From Cacconaster sp045599325 (lineage in GTDB: Bacteria > Bacteroidota > Bacteroidia > Bacteroidales > UBA932): DNA of 64,000 nt. Shown piece by piece: positions 25,617-34,049 of the stretch. Each line of letters starts with the position of its first letter. The stretch's first letter is position 1. Position numbers and translations under genes: made by a program. The notes beneath the pieces are model-generated. The model made no database searches and was not told where the DNA came from. It saw only the letters and a list, made by a program, of their open reading frames with translations. The DNA lies in NCBI GenBank assembly GCA_045599325.1, contig JAZRVT010000031.1, positions 108,369 to 172,368 of the forward strand, read 5' to 3'.

Positions 25617-27548
25617 TTATTTCACTTCCTCGTAGTCCACGTCCTGAGGTGCGTCGCCGCCGTTCTGAGGCCCCTGCCCTGCGCCAGGATTGAATCCTGC
25701 GCCCGCATTAGGGTCAAAGCCCGCGCCCGGCTGGCCGCCCTGTGCCTGGGCCGCGCGTGCCATATCCTCGCTTGCTGCGTGCCAGGCATTGTTGAGGGAC
25801 TCCATTGCGCGGTCGATATCCGCGATGTTCTGGCTCTTGTGAGCCTCCTTGAGCTGGCTGAGAGCACTTTCAATCGCGCCCTTCTTGTCTGCAGGGATCT
25901 TGTCTCCGTAGTCCTTGAGGTTCTTCTCTGACTGGAAGACCATCGCGTCAGCGCTGTTGATCTTGTCGATGCGCTCCTTCTCAGCCTTGTCGGCAGCCTC
26001 ATTGGCCTTCGCCTCGTCGCGCATGCGCTTGATCTCGTCATCGCTAAGACCTGATGAAGCCTCGATGCGGATCTTCTGCTCCTTGCCGGTGGCCTTGTCC
26101 CTTGCAGAGACATTGAGGATACCGTTGGCGTCGATGTCGAATGTGACTTCAATCTGCGGGATTCCGCGAGGCGCCGGAGTGATTCCGTCGAGGTGGAAGT
26201 TTCCGATGGTCTTGTTGTCGCGTGCCATCGAGCGTTCTCCCTGGAGCACGTGGATCTCAACTGAAGGCTGGTTGTCGGATGCAGTTGAGAAGACTTCGCT
26301 CTTCCTTGTAGGGATTGTGGTGTTTGCGTCGATGAGCTTGGTCATCACGCCGCCGAGTGTCTCGATACCGAGTGACAGCGGAGTGACATCGAGAAGAAGG
26401 ACATCCTTCACGTCGCCCGCGAGGACACCGCCCTGGATCGATGCGCCGACTGCCACGACTTCGTCAGGGTTCACGCCCTTGTTAGGAGCCTTGCCGAAGA
26501 ACTTCTCGACAATCTGCTGGACTGCAGGGATACGGGTTGAGCCGCCCACGAGGAGGACTTCGTCAATGTCAGAAGTCTTAAGGCCAGCATCGCTGAGCGC
26601 CTTGCGGCAAGGTTCGATGGTTGCCTGGATGAGGTCGTCGCAGAGTGCTTCGAACTTAGCCCTTGAGAGGCTCTTTACGAGGTGCTTCGGAACACCGCCG
26701 ACTGCTGTGATATACGGAAGGTTGATCTCTGTGGAGTTCTGGTTGGAGAGCTCGATCTTCGCCTTCTCTGCAGCCTCTTTGAGGCGCTGGAGGGCCATAG
26801 GGTCCTTGCGGAGGTCAATGCCGTTCTCAGAGTTGAATTCGTCTGCGAGCCAGTCGATGATCTTGTGGTCGAAGTCGTCTCCGCCGAGGTGAGTGTCGCC
26901 GTTGGTTGACTTCACTTCGAACACACCGTCACCGAGTTCGAGGATTGAGATATCGAATGTGCCGCCGCCGAGGTCGAAGACTGCAACCTTCATATCCTTG
27001 TTCTTCTTGTCGAGGCCGTATGCGAGCGCCGCTGCCGTAGGCTCATTGATGATTCTCCTGACATTGAGGCCTGCGATCTCGCCCGCCTCCTTAGTTGCCT
27101 GGCGCTGTGAGTCGCTGAAGTATGCAGGCACTGTGATGACCGCCTCCTTGACTTCCTGGCCGAGATAGTCCTCAGCTGTCTTCTTCATCTTCTGGAGGAC
27201 CATTGCGCTGATCTCCTGAGGTGAATAGAGCTTGCCGTCGATGTCGACTCTCGGTGTGTTGTTGTCACCGCAGACGACTTTATAGGAGACTCTTTCGGCC
27301 TCGCGTGTCACGCGGTCGTATGTCTCGCCCATGAATCTCTTGATAGAGAAGATGGTCTTCAAAGGATTGGTGATGGCCTGGCGTTTTGCCGGGTCGCCTA
27401 TCTTTCTTTCGCCGTTCTCGGCGAATGCCACTACTGAAGGGGTTGTGCGCTTGCCTTCGCTGTTGATGATGACAGCAGGCTCGTTGCCTTCCATTACTGC
27501 TACGCAGGAGTTGGTGGTTCCAAGGTCAATACCGATAATCTTTCCCAT
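25617..27548 (-). CDS. dnaK: Hsp70 chaperone DnaK
   Basis: A 643-residue Hsp70. The ATPase domain has GIDLGTTNSCVAV at the N-terminus, DLGGGTFDISIL and VGGSTRIPAVQ. The substrate-binding domain follows with the linker DVLLLDVTPLSLGIET (around 390), and there is a helical lid. The tail is rich in Gly, Ala and Gln and ends DVDYEEVK, close to the usual EEVD-like bacterial end. It is a single-gene unit, with a strong terminator and no dnaJ or grpE beside it. Upstream there is no TAnnTTTG box, but there is a 13-base palindrome that recurs upstream of htpG, which suggests special heat-shock control. Confidence 0.98.
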   Translation of the reverse strand: MGKIIGIDLGTTNSCVAVMEGNEPAVIINSEGKRTTPSVVAFAENGERKIGDPAKRQAITNPLKTIFSIKRFMGETYDRVTREAERVSYKVVCGDNNTPRVDIDGKLYSPQEISAMVLQKMKKTAEDYLGQEVKEAVITVPAYFSDSQRQATKEAGEIAGLNVRRIINEPTAAALAYGLDKKNKDMKVAVFDLGGGTFDISILELGDGVFEVKSTNGDTHLGGDDFDHKIIDWLADEFNSENGIDLRKDPMALQRLKEAAEKAKIELSNQNSTEINLPYITAVGGVPKHLVKSLSRAKFEALCDDLIQATIEPCRKALSDAGLKTSDIDEVLLVGGSTRIPAVQQIVEKFFGKAPNKGVNPDEVVAVGASIQGGVLAGDVKDVLLLDVTPLSLGIETLGGVMTKLIDANTTIPTRKSEVFSTASDNQPSVEIHVLQGERSMARDNKTIGNFHLDGITPAPRGIPQIEVTFDIDANGILNVSARDKATGKEQKIRIEASSGLSDDEIKRMRDEAKANEAADKAEKERIDKINSADAMVFQSEKNLKDYGDKIPADKKGAIESALSQLKEAHKSQNIADIDRAMESLNNAWHAASEDMARAAQAQGGQPGAGFDPNAGAGFNPGAGQGPQNGGDAPQDVDYEEVK

Positions 27549-27623
27549 AATTATTGATTTTTTAATGTTATTTTCATTTCAACGGCAGGACATATAACGA
27601 ACTTTGTGCCATCGCTCAATATG

Positions 27624-27645
27624 TGACAAAGTGTCAGTTTTGACA
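27624..27645 (-). promoter_or_regulatory. Candidate chaperone operator upstream of dnaK
   Basis: Read on the minus strand, the core is TGACACTTTGTCA, 75 bases before the dnaK start, preceded by a further half-site TGTCA, so the order is TGTCA-aaac-TGACA-ctt-TGTCA. The core differs in one base from TGACAATTTGTCA upstream of htpG. It could be an operator or part of an alternative-sigma promoter. It is not a CIRCE element. Confidence 0.5.
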
Positions 27646-27770
27646 ATTCATCGCAACAGTGCTCCATTATTTGCCGCTGAGAACGCGCCCGGTCACGCAA
27701 ACGCAGACTCGCTCCACCAGGTCCCCGCACGCACCGCTGCCGCAGTCTACTTCCAGATGCAGTATGACAT

Positions 27771-27802
27771 AAAGAAAGAGGATGACCTCTTCAGTCACCC
27801 TC
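27771..27802 (-). terminator. Likely terminator after the 709-residue lipoprotein gene
   Basis: On the minus strand GAGGGTGAC and GTCATCCTC form a nine-pair stem with one G:T pair and a seven-base loop, followed by TTTCTTT. It lies 22 bases after the stop codon of the lipoprotein gene. Confidence 0.65.
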
Positions 27803-27824
27803 GTTGATGTTCGGAACATTGCGG

Positions 27825-29954
27825 TTATTGAATATCCGTAACGAGACGGACGCTGCAGCCGATGTTGCGGTAGTCGATGGAGCGTGGGAGGAGATCGGAG
27901 CCATAGAAATGCTCGTAGTACGCCAGCCTTTCGTCAATGGCAGAAGAGGACCAGTAGAGACCGCTTACGCCTGCATCGATGACTTCCGAATCACCTCGGC
28001 CGCCGGCAGCGGGAAGGAATACTGCTCCGGCAGCTTCCATTGCCTCCCAATCGCCCCCGGCTGCATATATATTAGCGTCCCATCCCGATGTTGATTTTGG
28101 CACGAATGCTCTCCCGCCCTGGTTCTTTCCGGGATCGGTGAAGGAGTCAGGAAGGATGATGATTCCGTAGACGCCGCCTACTGTTGCGTAGCCGGTTTTT
28201 TTAGCAGCATCTGTTCTCCCGGTGAGCAGATAGTTCCACTCAGCATCGGTGAGAGTGCGCCAGGTGGTGCCGTCACCAATCCTGCAGCCCCAGTCCTCCG
28301 CCTGCGACAGATCGCCGGCAGTCCTTGTGACATTGTCATACGCACCGCCGTCAGGGACAATTGATTTTTCAGCACTATAGCCCCAGGTAAACAGTGAAAT
28401 GACCTTGTCGTGGCCATCAGCATATGCCGCAGGGCCGCACCCGTACTGCTTGTCGAAGAAATTCCACTCTGGCGTTTCACCTGAAATATCACAGAAAAGG
28501 TTGCCTCTGGAGAAATATACTGACTTGCCGTCAGAATTGACCGTGAACCGTCCGTGAAGGGCATCCCTGTCAGTCCCGGTCAGCTGATAGAAGAGACGGA
28601 GAGAAAGTTTCCACGAGTTCGGGTCAGTGTTTTCTGCATATTCTACAATCGGCTCATCAGAAGAAGTCTTTGACAAGAAACAGATGATGTCTCCTTCCGC
28701 TGCCGGCAAAGGTGTTGAAGTATAGTACAGACCATTCACACCGACCTCGGCGACGCCCGATGACGATGAGAACAATCCGGCCAGAGGGAAACTGATGGAA
28801 CCGCCCGCCGCCAGGAATTCAACGGCCGGTGTCGTGCTTTCATATTCCCGTGGCATATCGGCGAGTGCCTTCATCTCATCCATAGAAGGCACCCTCCAGA
28901 CATTGAGGTCCGAGCCGTGGAAGAACACGGCAGCTTCATCGAATGCATAATAAGCACCATAACTGTCGGTTCCACGGTCTGACGTGGCGCCCTCTTTCAT
29001 CAATGCCACGGCATACTTTGTTCCATACAGAGATACAACCATAGCTTTCCTGCCACCGATGAACCCTATGGTTCCAATCGAAGAATCAGGTGTAATGGAA
29101 TCCGTGATGAGCATCGTGCAGACAGTGTTCACGGAAAGATTCGCAGCAATGGAGGCCTTGGAGAATTTTTCATCCACGAATTTGTATCCTCCCTGAATGA
29201 CCGTAAGGGTGCGGCCTGCTGAAGTGCTCAGAGCCGGAACTGCAACTTGAAAGCAGGCATCGCCTTCAGCATTCACATTTGACTCGGCGAACCCGTCTGC
29301 ATTCAATCTGGTGACCGTTCCCTCTTCAGCACCGCTTGCCGTGACAGCGCCATCCGCAAACGAGAGGACGCAGCTTGTATTCACATTGCTCAATGAGGCA
29401 CTGCTGATGGCGGTATCCGGTTCCAGGCCGGTACAGCTCACGCGTACCACGGATGTGGCGAAGGTGAACGGGGCAATGGCATTCGTGATGTTCCCGTCAG
29501 CATAGTCCAACGTTGCGAAGACCACGAACGGGGCCTTGCTTTCAGTCTGCCCGGCAAGGGAGACCGACAGTTTTCCATTTTCAATGGCAGGTGCATCGGT
29601 CAGCAGCGGGCTGCAGACCAGAAACAGCCTGTTTCCGGCGGGTTCGTCTATTGTTCCTGAAAGGATTGCATATCTGTTGTCATTCCCGTCAAGCGCAGCT
29701 TTGAGAGAGCCGAGATATGATGCTCCGTCATACACGTAAACGTTTTCTCCACCTTCCCACGCAACCCTGACAGTATTCACGAGATATGCCTTGGTGGCAT
29801 CAACCTGTGTGTATTCGCCCATAAGGCCGCCTACGCTGATTTCGACAGTTCCCTTTGTGCTTTCCACCGGCTCAGCTTCGATTATTCCATTCTGGCAGGA
29901 AACAGCCAGCACAGCGAAGATCACAGAGCAGAGGATTGTTCTGATTGACTTCAT
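27825..29954 (-). CDS. Large surface lipoprotein with paralogous-domain C-terminus (Fib_succ_major-like)
   Basis: A 709-residue exported lipoprotein: lipobox AVLAVSCQN with Cys20. The first 280 residues form a beta-rich region resembling fimbrillin-like lipoproteins (VEISVGGLMGEYTQVDATKAYL, split by no obvious repeats). Later there are two related segments, WRVPSMDEMKALADM with GLYYTSTPLP, and WRTLTDAEWNYLLTG with GLYWSSSAID. These resemble the Fibrobacter succinogenes major paralogous domain, in which such W-P-E-W/YWSS elements recur. The ligand is unknown; a surface adhesin or glycan-binding role is inferred. It lies 12 bases after a 48-residue peptide gene and shares its promoter. The fimbrial operon upstream is closed off by two hairpins, so this pair is a separate unit. 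Confidence 0.7.
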   Translation of the reverse strand: MKSIRTILCSVIFAVLAVSCQNGIIEAEPVESTKGTVEISVGGLMGEYTQVDATKAYLVNTVRVAWEGGENVYVYDGASYLGSLKAALDGNDNRYAILSGTIDEPAGNRLFLVCSPLLTDAPAIENGKLSVSLAGQTESKAPFVVFATLDYADGNITNAIAPFTFATSVVRVSCTGLEPDTAISSASLSNVNTSCVLSFADGAVTASGAEEGTVTRLNADGFAESNVNAEGDACFQVAVPALSTSAGRTLTVIQGGYKFVDEKFSKASIAANLSVNTVCTMLITDSITPDSSIGTIGFIGGRKAMVVSLYGTKYAVALMKEGATSDRGTDSYGAYYAFDEAAVFFHGSDLNVWRVPSMDEMKALADMPREYESTTPAVEFLAAGGSISFPLAGLFSSSSGVAEVGVNGLYYTSTPLPAAEGDIICFLSKTSSDEPIVEYAENTDPNSWKLSLRLFYQLTGTDRDALHGRFTVNSDGKSVYFSRGNLFCDISGETPEWNFFDKQYGCGPAAYADGHDKVISLFTWGYSAEKSIVPDGGAYDNVTRTAGDLSQAEDWGCRIGDGTTWRTLTDAEWNYLLTGRTDAAKKTGYATVGGVYGIIILPDSFTDPGKNQGGRAFVPKSTSGWDANIYAAGGDWEAMEAAGAVFLPAAGGRGDSEVIDAGVSGLYWSSSAIDERLAYYEHFYGSDLLPRSIDYRNIGCSVRLVTDIQ

Positions 29955-29966
29955 AAATCTTATTAA

Positions 29967-30113
29967 TTACCAGTTTTCATTACCTTCTTCCGTTTCAATA
30001 TCAATGGTGCGGGCCATCACGGGTTCACTTTGACAGAGAAGTCCCTGCGTCTTCACAAAAAGCACCTTGGCCTTTGGTGCCTTGTACGCCGTCTTTGAAT
30101 CTATTGTCTTCAT
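29967..30113 (-). CDS. 48-residue peptide of the Bacteroidales short-leader type
   Basis: A 48-residue reading frame: MKTIDSKTAYKAPKAKVLFV, then KTQGLLCQSEPVMARTIDIE and TEEGNENW. The layout (basic N-terminus with Y-x-A/K-P-K-A-x-V, an aliphatic stretch, a small Cys/Ser turn, an acidic tail ending in Trp) resembles the many short peptides encoded before surface lipoprotein and fimbrillin genes in Bacteroidales. Those have no agreed function. It is preceded by a -7 box ten bases upstream and followed 12 bases later by the lipoprotein gene. Its in-frame coding features and position make it likely to be real, but it could also be a regulatory leader peptide. Confidence 0.6.
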   Translation of the reverse strand: MKTIDSKTAYKAPKAKVLFVKTQGLLCQSEPVMARTIDIETEEGNENW

Positions 30114-30123
30114 AATCATAAAT

Positions 30124-30131
30124 CAAAGATA
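30124..30131 (-). promoter_or_regulatory. -7 promoter box for the peptide-lipoprotein pair
   Basis: TATCTTTG on the minus strand ends ten bases before the start of the 48-residue peptide gene and lies beyond the terminators of the fimbrial operon. The mRNA leader would be very short. Confidence 0.55.
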
Positions 30132-30203
30132 GACATTAATCCTCAATATCCATCAGCCAGTTTCAGTTTCTGTGCAGCAATGTCACGCCCTGCAGCGCAA
30201 AAA

Positions 30204-30225
30204 GGGGGCGCCGCACGGCGCCCCC
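30204..30225 (-). terminator. Rho-independent terminator of the fimbrial operon
   Basis: A nine-pair GC stem, GGGGGCGCC with GGCGCCCCC around a four-base loop, is followed on the minus strand by TTTTT. It lies about 70 bases after the stop of the FimA-Big adhesin gene. Confidence 0.85.
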
Positions 30226-30256
30226 GGAAAAAAAACTACTATGAATGAAGATATAG

Positions 30257-30283
30257 CCGCCGCGGAAACCCAAACCGCGGCGG
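30257..30283 (-). terminator. Second hairpin just after the fimbrial operon
   Basis: CCGCCGCGG and CCGCGGCGG form a perfect nine-pair stem with a nine-base loop, 12 bases after the last fimbrial stop codon. It has no T-run directly behind it, so it may protect the mRNA 3' end or assist the main terminator. Confidence 0.5.
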
Positions 30284-30295
30284 TCTGGTGTATTG

Positions 30296-33061
30296 TCAAT
30301 AAGGACAGTTATACCATTTGTTGTTACGGATTTCGACGCTTTCACTGTCGGAGAGCAGGTCAGTGCCGTCGCGGCCGCCGCGGACCCAGAGAGTGACTGC
30401 GTGGATGCCGGAGCCGAAGTCCTTCGCCTCAGCCTCCATTCCAGCCTCTATCTCGACGTCGTCCACACACCAGTGGTCACAGGATCCGTTGACGTGGTGG
30501 TCTGTGGCGGAGCTGTCGTTATACCAGACAGTGAAGCCCGGCTTTATGACATCCATTCCGTCAGTGACTGCATCTATCTTTATCCGCGACACGTAGCGCG
30601 CGTGCATCACGAAACTGAAACGGGCGCTCTTCCCGCCATACGAGACATTCCCGTAACGCCTCTCATCGGATGTCTGGCCGGACATGTTATGGGTGTACAC
30701 GCTCCCACTCCTGGTACAGTAGGTAACTCCCGGGAATGTCACGCTGCCGGTCACGTCCACACTGCCTCCGGAATGACCTTCCTGCACAACAGTCAGGGTG
30801 GCCGATGCCGGGCCGTTGGTTGAAGTGATCACACCGCTGCGACTGTCTCCCGGTCCGTATTCAGCAGTTACCGAGACCGATGTGGTTTCGCCGTACCAGA
30901 TATCATCCTCGCTGGCGGAAGCCTCGATGGAGAGAAGCTCCCCGTAGTCCGTATTGGCCTCATAGGTTCCGTCAGCATCCAGCCAGGAAACCCCGGACTC
31001 CACGACAGGCACATCGGTGACAGCGGTGCTGCTGTCAGCGTCATAGTCACGCTCCTCACTTCCGGAATCCTCCCATCCGTCATAGAACGGGCCCTCCTCA
31101 TTTGCATAAGTGACACTTCCGTCTGACCAGTGCAGGACATCACGGGTAAAGTATGCGGTTCGCGTCTGCTGCACCCTGTAGCAATAGACATTGTGAGTGT
31201 GTCCGGCAGTCACCGCCGCAGGCGTGCTGCCCGCACCGCTGCCGGCAACGGCCTCGTCAGCCTCCTCCCCATTGATTCTGGTCCACCAGTCAGTGTCCTC
31301 CTCAACAGTATAGCGGCGCCAGCGGGACTCGCTGCTTTCATTGTACCGCACACCAGTTTCTGTAGAGACGATGACCGGCGCCGACTCCTCATACTTCATC
31401 TGCGTCACAGTGGCCTCAGCATATCCGGTAATGCCGTGCAGAGTGACTGCCACCCTGACAGTGATGCTTCGGGAGGAAGTCGTGGACGGGTTGGCCGCAG
31501 CAGTCACTTCACCATCGCCGCTGTCGACAGACATTCCGTCGTCACCGGACACTTTCTCGAAACTGAGCGTACCGCCTGAAGTCAGGAAGCGGTCGTGCAC
31601 CTCGCCGCTCAGCGAATAGACCTTGCACCTCTCCTGAGAGTAGGTCACGCGCGGATAAGAGCTCTGAGACCCGTCACCTGCCACAGGGTCCGGACTGTAC
31701 GAAAGCTTCACGCTGACATTTCCATAGGTATATTCACCAGTCCACTCGTCCTCCGGTTCATCAGGTGAGCCGGAAGCAGTGACCGTGACCGAAACCTGTG
31801 CGGTGAAACCGCCGAAACCGGCGGTGACAGTGGTGCTGCCCGCTGCAAGGGCCGACGCCCTGTCCCCTCCGCTTACGACCGAAGGGTCGGCGGAAGTCCA
31901 GGAGCAGAGGGAGGTCACGTTTTCAGCCGAACCGTCATCATAATGAGCCGTAACCACGACAGCGTCGCTCCAGTTCCAGGTGTCACCGACGGCGGCGGTC
32001 CTGCTGCCGGGGCTCACGGATATGCCCGAGAGCGTCCTTCCCGAAGGGTTGACAGGCTGTTCTGTAAACAGCAGCGAGAGTGCAGCCGTGCCCCACTCGG
32101 AGACGGAGGTATTGAAGACGGCATCCCCCATCTCCACCCCGTAGTCCTCGTGCCCGGCATCATTGCCCTCCCTGTTCAGGATTATCTCAGAAATGGCATA
32201 CTCCCTGTTTCTCTGCAGCTGCGGCAGAGTGACGCAGTAATAGCAGGGCGCACTGTGGTTCGCATCATCAATGGAGCACTTGAGGACAAGGCGCGTGTGA
32301 CGTGCCGACCAGGTGCCGCCGCTGGCATCAGCGGAAGTGGCGTTTGGATAGCAGTAGAAAGCGTGTTCCACTTCATAGGCGGACCCGTACGGGACAGAAG
32401 CCCCGACTTCGTCGGAGAGTATCGATGACAATTCATCCCTGAAACCCATCTTGTTCAGCCAGACCGTAGGAGAAGCGACGCCGGCGTAGTCGGTGTTGCC
32501 TGCTGCATTTATTATATAAATGCTCTGCAGCGTGACCGTCGAGCCGCTGCCTATACGGTTGGTCACTCTGCCCAGGCTGACCCTTGCAGCAATCCTCTCG
32601 ACGCTTACAGTCTCATCCTGACTGCGCCTCGACAGGGTGAAGTCCTTCTCACCCGTCATCACCAGGTTCTCGCAATTGTCCGCCGCCAGAGAGACCGAAT
32701 GCATCAAGGCGTCATACGGAAGGTCAGCGGAGAGAGATGACGGGGCGTTCGCTATGACAACGGCCCTGTACCCGCCCATCGGAAGCCCGGAGAACTGGAT
32801 TCCGGTTCCGGGACTGACCCGTCTGCCGGTCACAAAGTGAGGAGTGCCGCTGTCCATATTGTAGATGTAGACATTTGCCGAACTGATACGTGACTCTGCC
32901 GCAGCAGTGGCTCCGGTGACCTTTGTCTGAGGGGTTCCCAGCGTCAGGTTCAGCAGGCCTTCGGCCGCCTCATCATTTCTGACAGGGTCAAGGCAGGAAA
33001 CGGCGGACAGGACCGTCAGCACAGCCGCCAGCAAATGGCCGGCTCTTCTTATTCTGTTCAT
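30296..33061 (-). CDS. Large FimA-type fimbrial adhesin fused to bacterial Ig-like (Big) domains
   Basis: A 921-residue lipoprotein (lipobox VLSAVSCLD). The first 330 residues look like a fimbrillin: LLNLTLGTPQTKVTG, SRISSANVYIYNMDSG, VERIAARVSLGRV, YCVTLPQLQRNREYAI. From about residue 340 a Big_2-like Ig domain begins (LSGISVSPGSRTAAVGD, HYDDGSAENVTSLCSWTSAD, STTVTAGFGGFTAQVSVTVT). Further beta-rich repeats continue to the C-terminus (SITVRVAVTLHGITGYAEAT). The size and the added Ig-like domains fit a pilus-tip adhesin. It is the last gene of the fimbrial operon, before two hairpins. An ATG 32 codons upstream is in frame, but it would put the signal peptide inside the protein, so I start at MNRIRRAGHLL. 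Confidence 0.8.
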   Translation of the reverse strand: MNRIRRAGHLLAAVLTVLSAVSCLDPVRNDEAAEGLLNLTLGTPQTKVTGATAAAESRISSANVYIYNMDSGTPHFVTGRRVSPGTGIQFSGLPMGGYRAVVIANAPSSLSADLPYDALMHSVSLAADNCENLVMTGEKDFTLSRRSQDETVSVERIAARVSLGRVTNRIGSGSTVTLQSIYIINAAGNTDYAGVASPTVWLNKMGFRDELSSILSDEVGASVPYGSAYEVEHAFYCYPNATSADASGGTWSARHTRLVLKCSIDDANHSAPCYYCVTLPQLQRNREYAISEIILNREGNDAGHEDYGVEMGDAVFNTSVSEWGTAALSLLFTEQPVNPSGRTLSGISVSPGSRTAAVGDTWNWSDAVVVTAHYDDGSAENVTSLCSWTSADPSVVSGGDRASALAAGSTTVTAGFGGFTAQVSVTVTASGSPDEPEDEWTGEYTYGNVSVKLSYSPDPVAGDGSQSSYPRVTYSQERCKVYSLSGEVHDRFLTSGGTLSFEKVSGDDGMSVDSGDGEVTAAANPSTTSSRSITVRVAVTLHGITGYAEATVTQMKYEESAPVIVSTETGVRYNESSESRWRRYTVEEDTDWWTRINGEEADEAVAGSGAGSTPAAVTAGHTHNVYCYRVQQTRTAYFTRDVLHWSDGSVTYANEEGPFYDGWEDSGSEERDYDADSSTAVTDVPVVESGVSWLDADGTYEANTDYGELLSIEASASEDDIWYGETTSVSVTAEYGPGDSRSGVITSTNGPASATLTVVQEGHSGGSVDVTGSVTFPGVTYCTRSGSVYTHNMSGQTSDERRYGNVSYGGKSARFSFVMHARYVSRIKIDAVTDGMDVIKPGFTVWYNDSSATDHHVNGSCDHWCVDDVEIEAGMEAEAKDFGSGIHAVTLWVRGGRDGTDLLSDSESVEIRNNKWYNCPY

Positions 33062-33071
33062 AATGGAAATG

Positions 33072-34037
33072 CTATTGGTAATGCGACAAGTCAAGGTTAA
33101 TTGTAAGGATCCTCCCTGCCACAAGGGCTGCAGAAGCCGGCAGGGCTGCCCCCACAACCTTGTGGGAACCGCTGACCGTAAGGTCGAGCTCTATGCGGGC
33201 CCCGCCGAGAGACTGCGGGATCAGGAACAGCATCATAGAAGGATTGATGTCAAATTGACGCATCGAATCCATAAAGGCGAACTGATGGTTCCACTCAAGC
33301 GTACAGGAACCAGTTCCGCCGAGAGATGACCAGGTCCCGCCGGCACAGGAGTACACTCCCCGGCAGGCGATGCCGCCGAGAGTTATGGTATTGATTTTCC
33401 AGGAAGAGGCAGGCGACTTCCCCTGAGGTATCACATACCTTACAGCGGCAAGGATATGTCCGAAGCGGAGGGTCACTTCACTTGCAGAGCGGGACTGCAG
33501 CTCCAGCTGGCCGCTGTCAGCCACCAGTATATCCTTCTGATCCGAAACATCGGCCGGCACGCTGACGACGAAAGAAGGTGCACCTTCCACCGACTGCACC
33601 GCAATGGTTCCGTCCCGGAAAGGAGCATATGCCCAGAACCTCTTGTACCTTTCACCCCAGAGGAAATATTCCGCTCCGCCGGATGATATGCTGACCTCCT
33701 CCCCTCCTGCGAGGTTCGGGACAATTGACGGCGAAGGTGAGGCATACTGGTATCCGAACAGGCCGAACGACCCATATGCTGACAGGGATGTCACCGGGGC
33801 AGACCTGGTGGCAGCCGGCCCGTCCTGATCGAAAGTGAGAGTGAGGACCGTATTGCCGTCATCACACAGCACCTCTTCCGAAGACCTTGCAAGGACGTCT
33901 GCCGCAGGCACGACCTCCGGCACAAACCTCACCTCCGCCATCTCTGCCACATCCTCTGCCGGAAGAGACTGGCACGAAGCCGTGACCATCGCGGCCAGCA
34001 CAGCGAGGAGCTGGCGGTATTGACTGAAGATTGCCAT
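33072..34037 (-). CDS. Fimbrillin-like lipoprotein (Mfa_like_1 family)
   Basis: A 321-residue lipoprotein (lipobox MVTASCQS, Cys22). It has the fimbrillin-like layout: a Thr/Arg segment before the mature domain (TFDQDGPAATRSAP), SLSAYGSFGLFGY, KRFWAYAPF, a conserved LRFGHILAAVRYVI around residue 200, and a C-terminal strand VAGRILTINLDLS. This matches the Mfa_like_1 fimbrillin-like family found at tips or as minor subunits of Bacteroidales type V pili. Both neighbours on the same strand are fimbrial genes, with gaps of 10 and 12 bases, so a role as a minor or tip subunit is likely. Confidence 0.82.
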   Translation of the reverse strand: MAIFSQYRQLLAVLAAMVTASCQSLPAEDVAEMAEVRFVPEVVPAADVLARSSEEVLCDDGNTVLTLTFDQDGPAATRSAPVTSLSAYGSFGLFGYQYASPSPSIVPNLAGGEEVSISSGGAEYFLWGERYKRFWAYAPFRDGTIAVQSVEGAPSFVVSVPADVSDQKDILVADSGQLELQSRSASEVTLRFGHILAAVRYVIPQGKSPASSWKINTITLGGIACRGVYSCAGGTWSSLGGTGSCTLEWNHQFAFMDSMRQFDINPSMMLFLIPQSLGGARIELDLTVSGSHKVVGAALPASAALVAGRILTINLDLSHYQ

Positions 34038-34049
34038 TTTTATCTTTCT

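Noticed and set aside
27549..27824. CIRCE element or a small gene between dnaK and the lipoprotein gene
   Set aside because: No TTAGCACTC/GAGTGCTAA pair is present, and the short open frames have no protein character.
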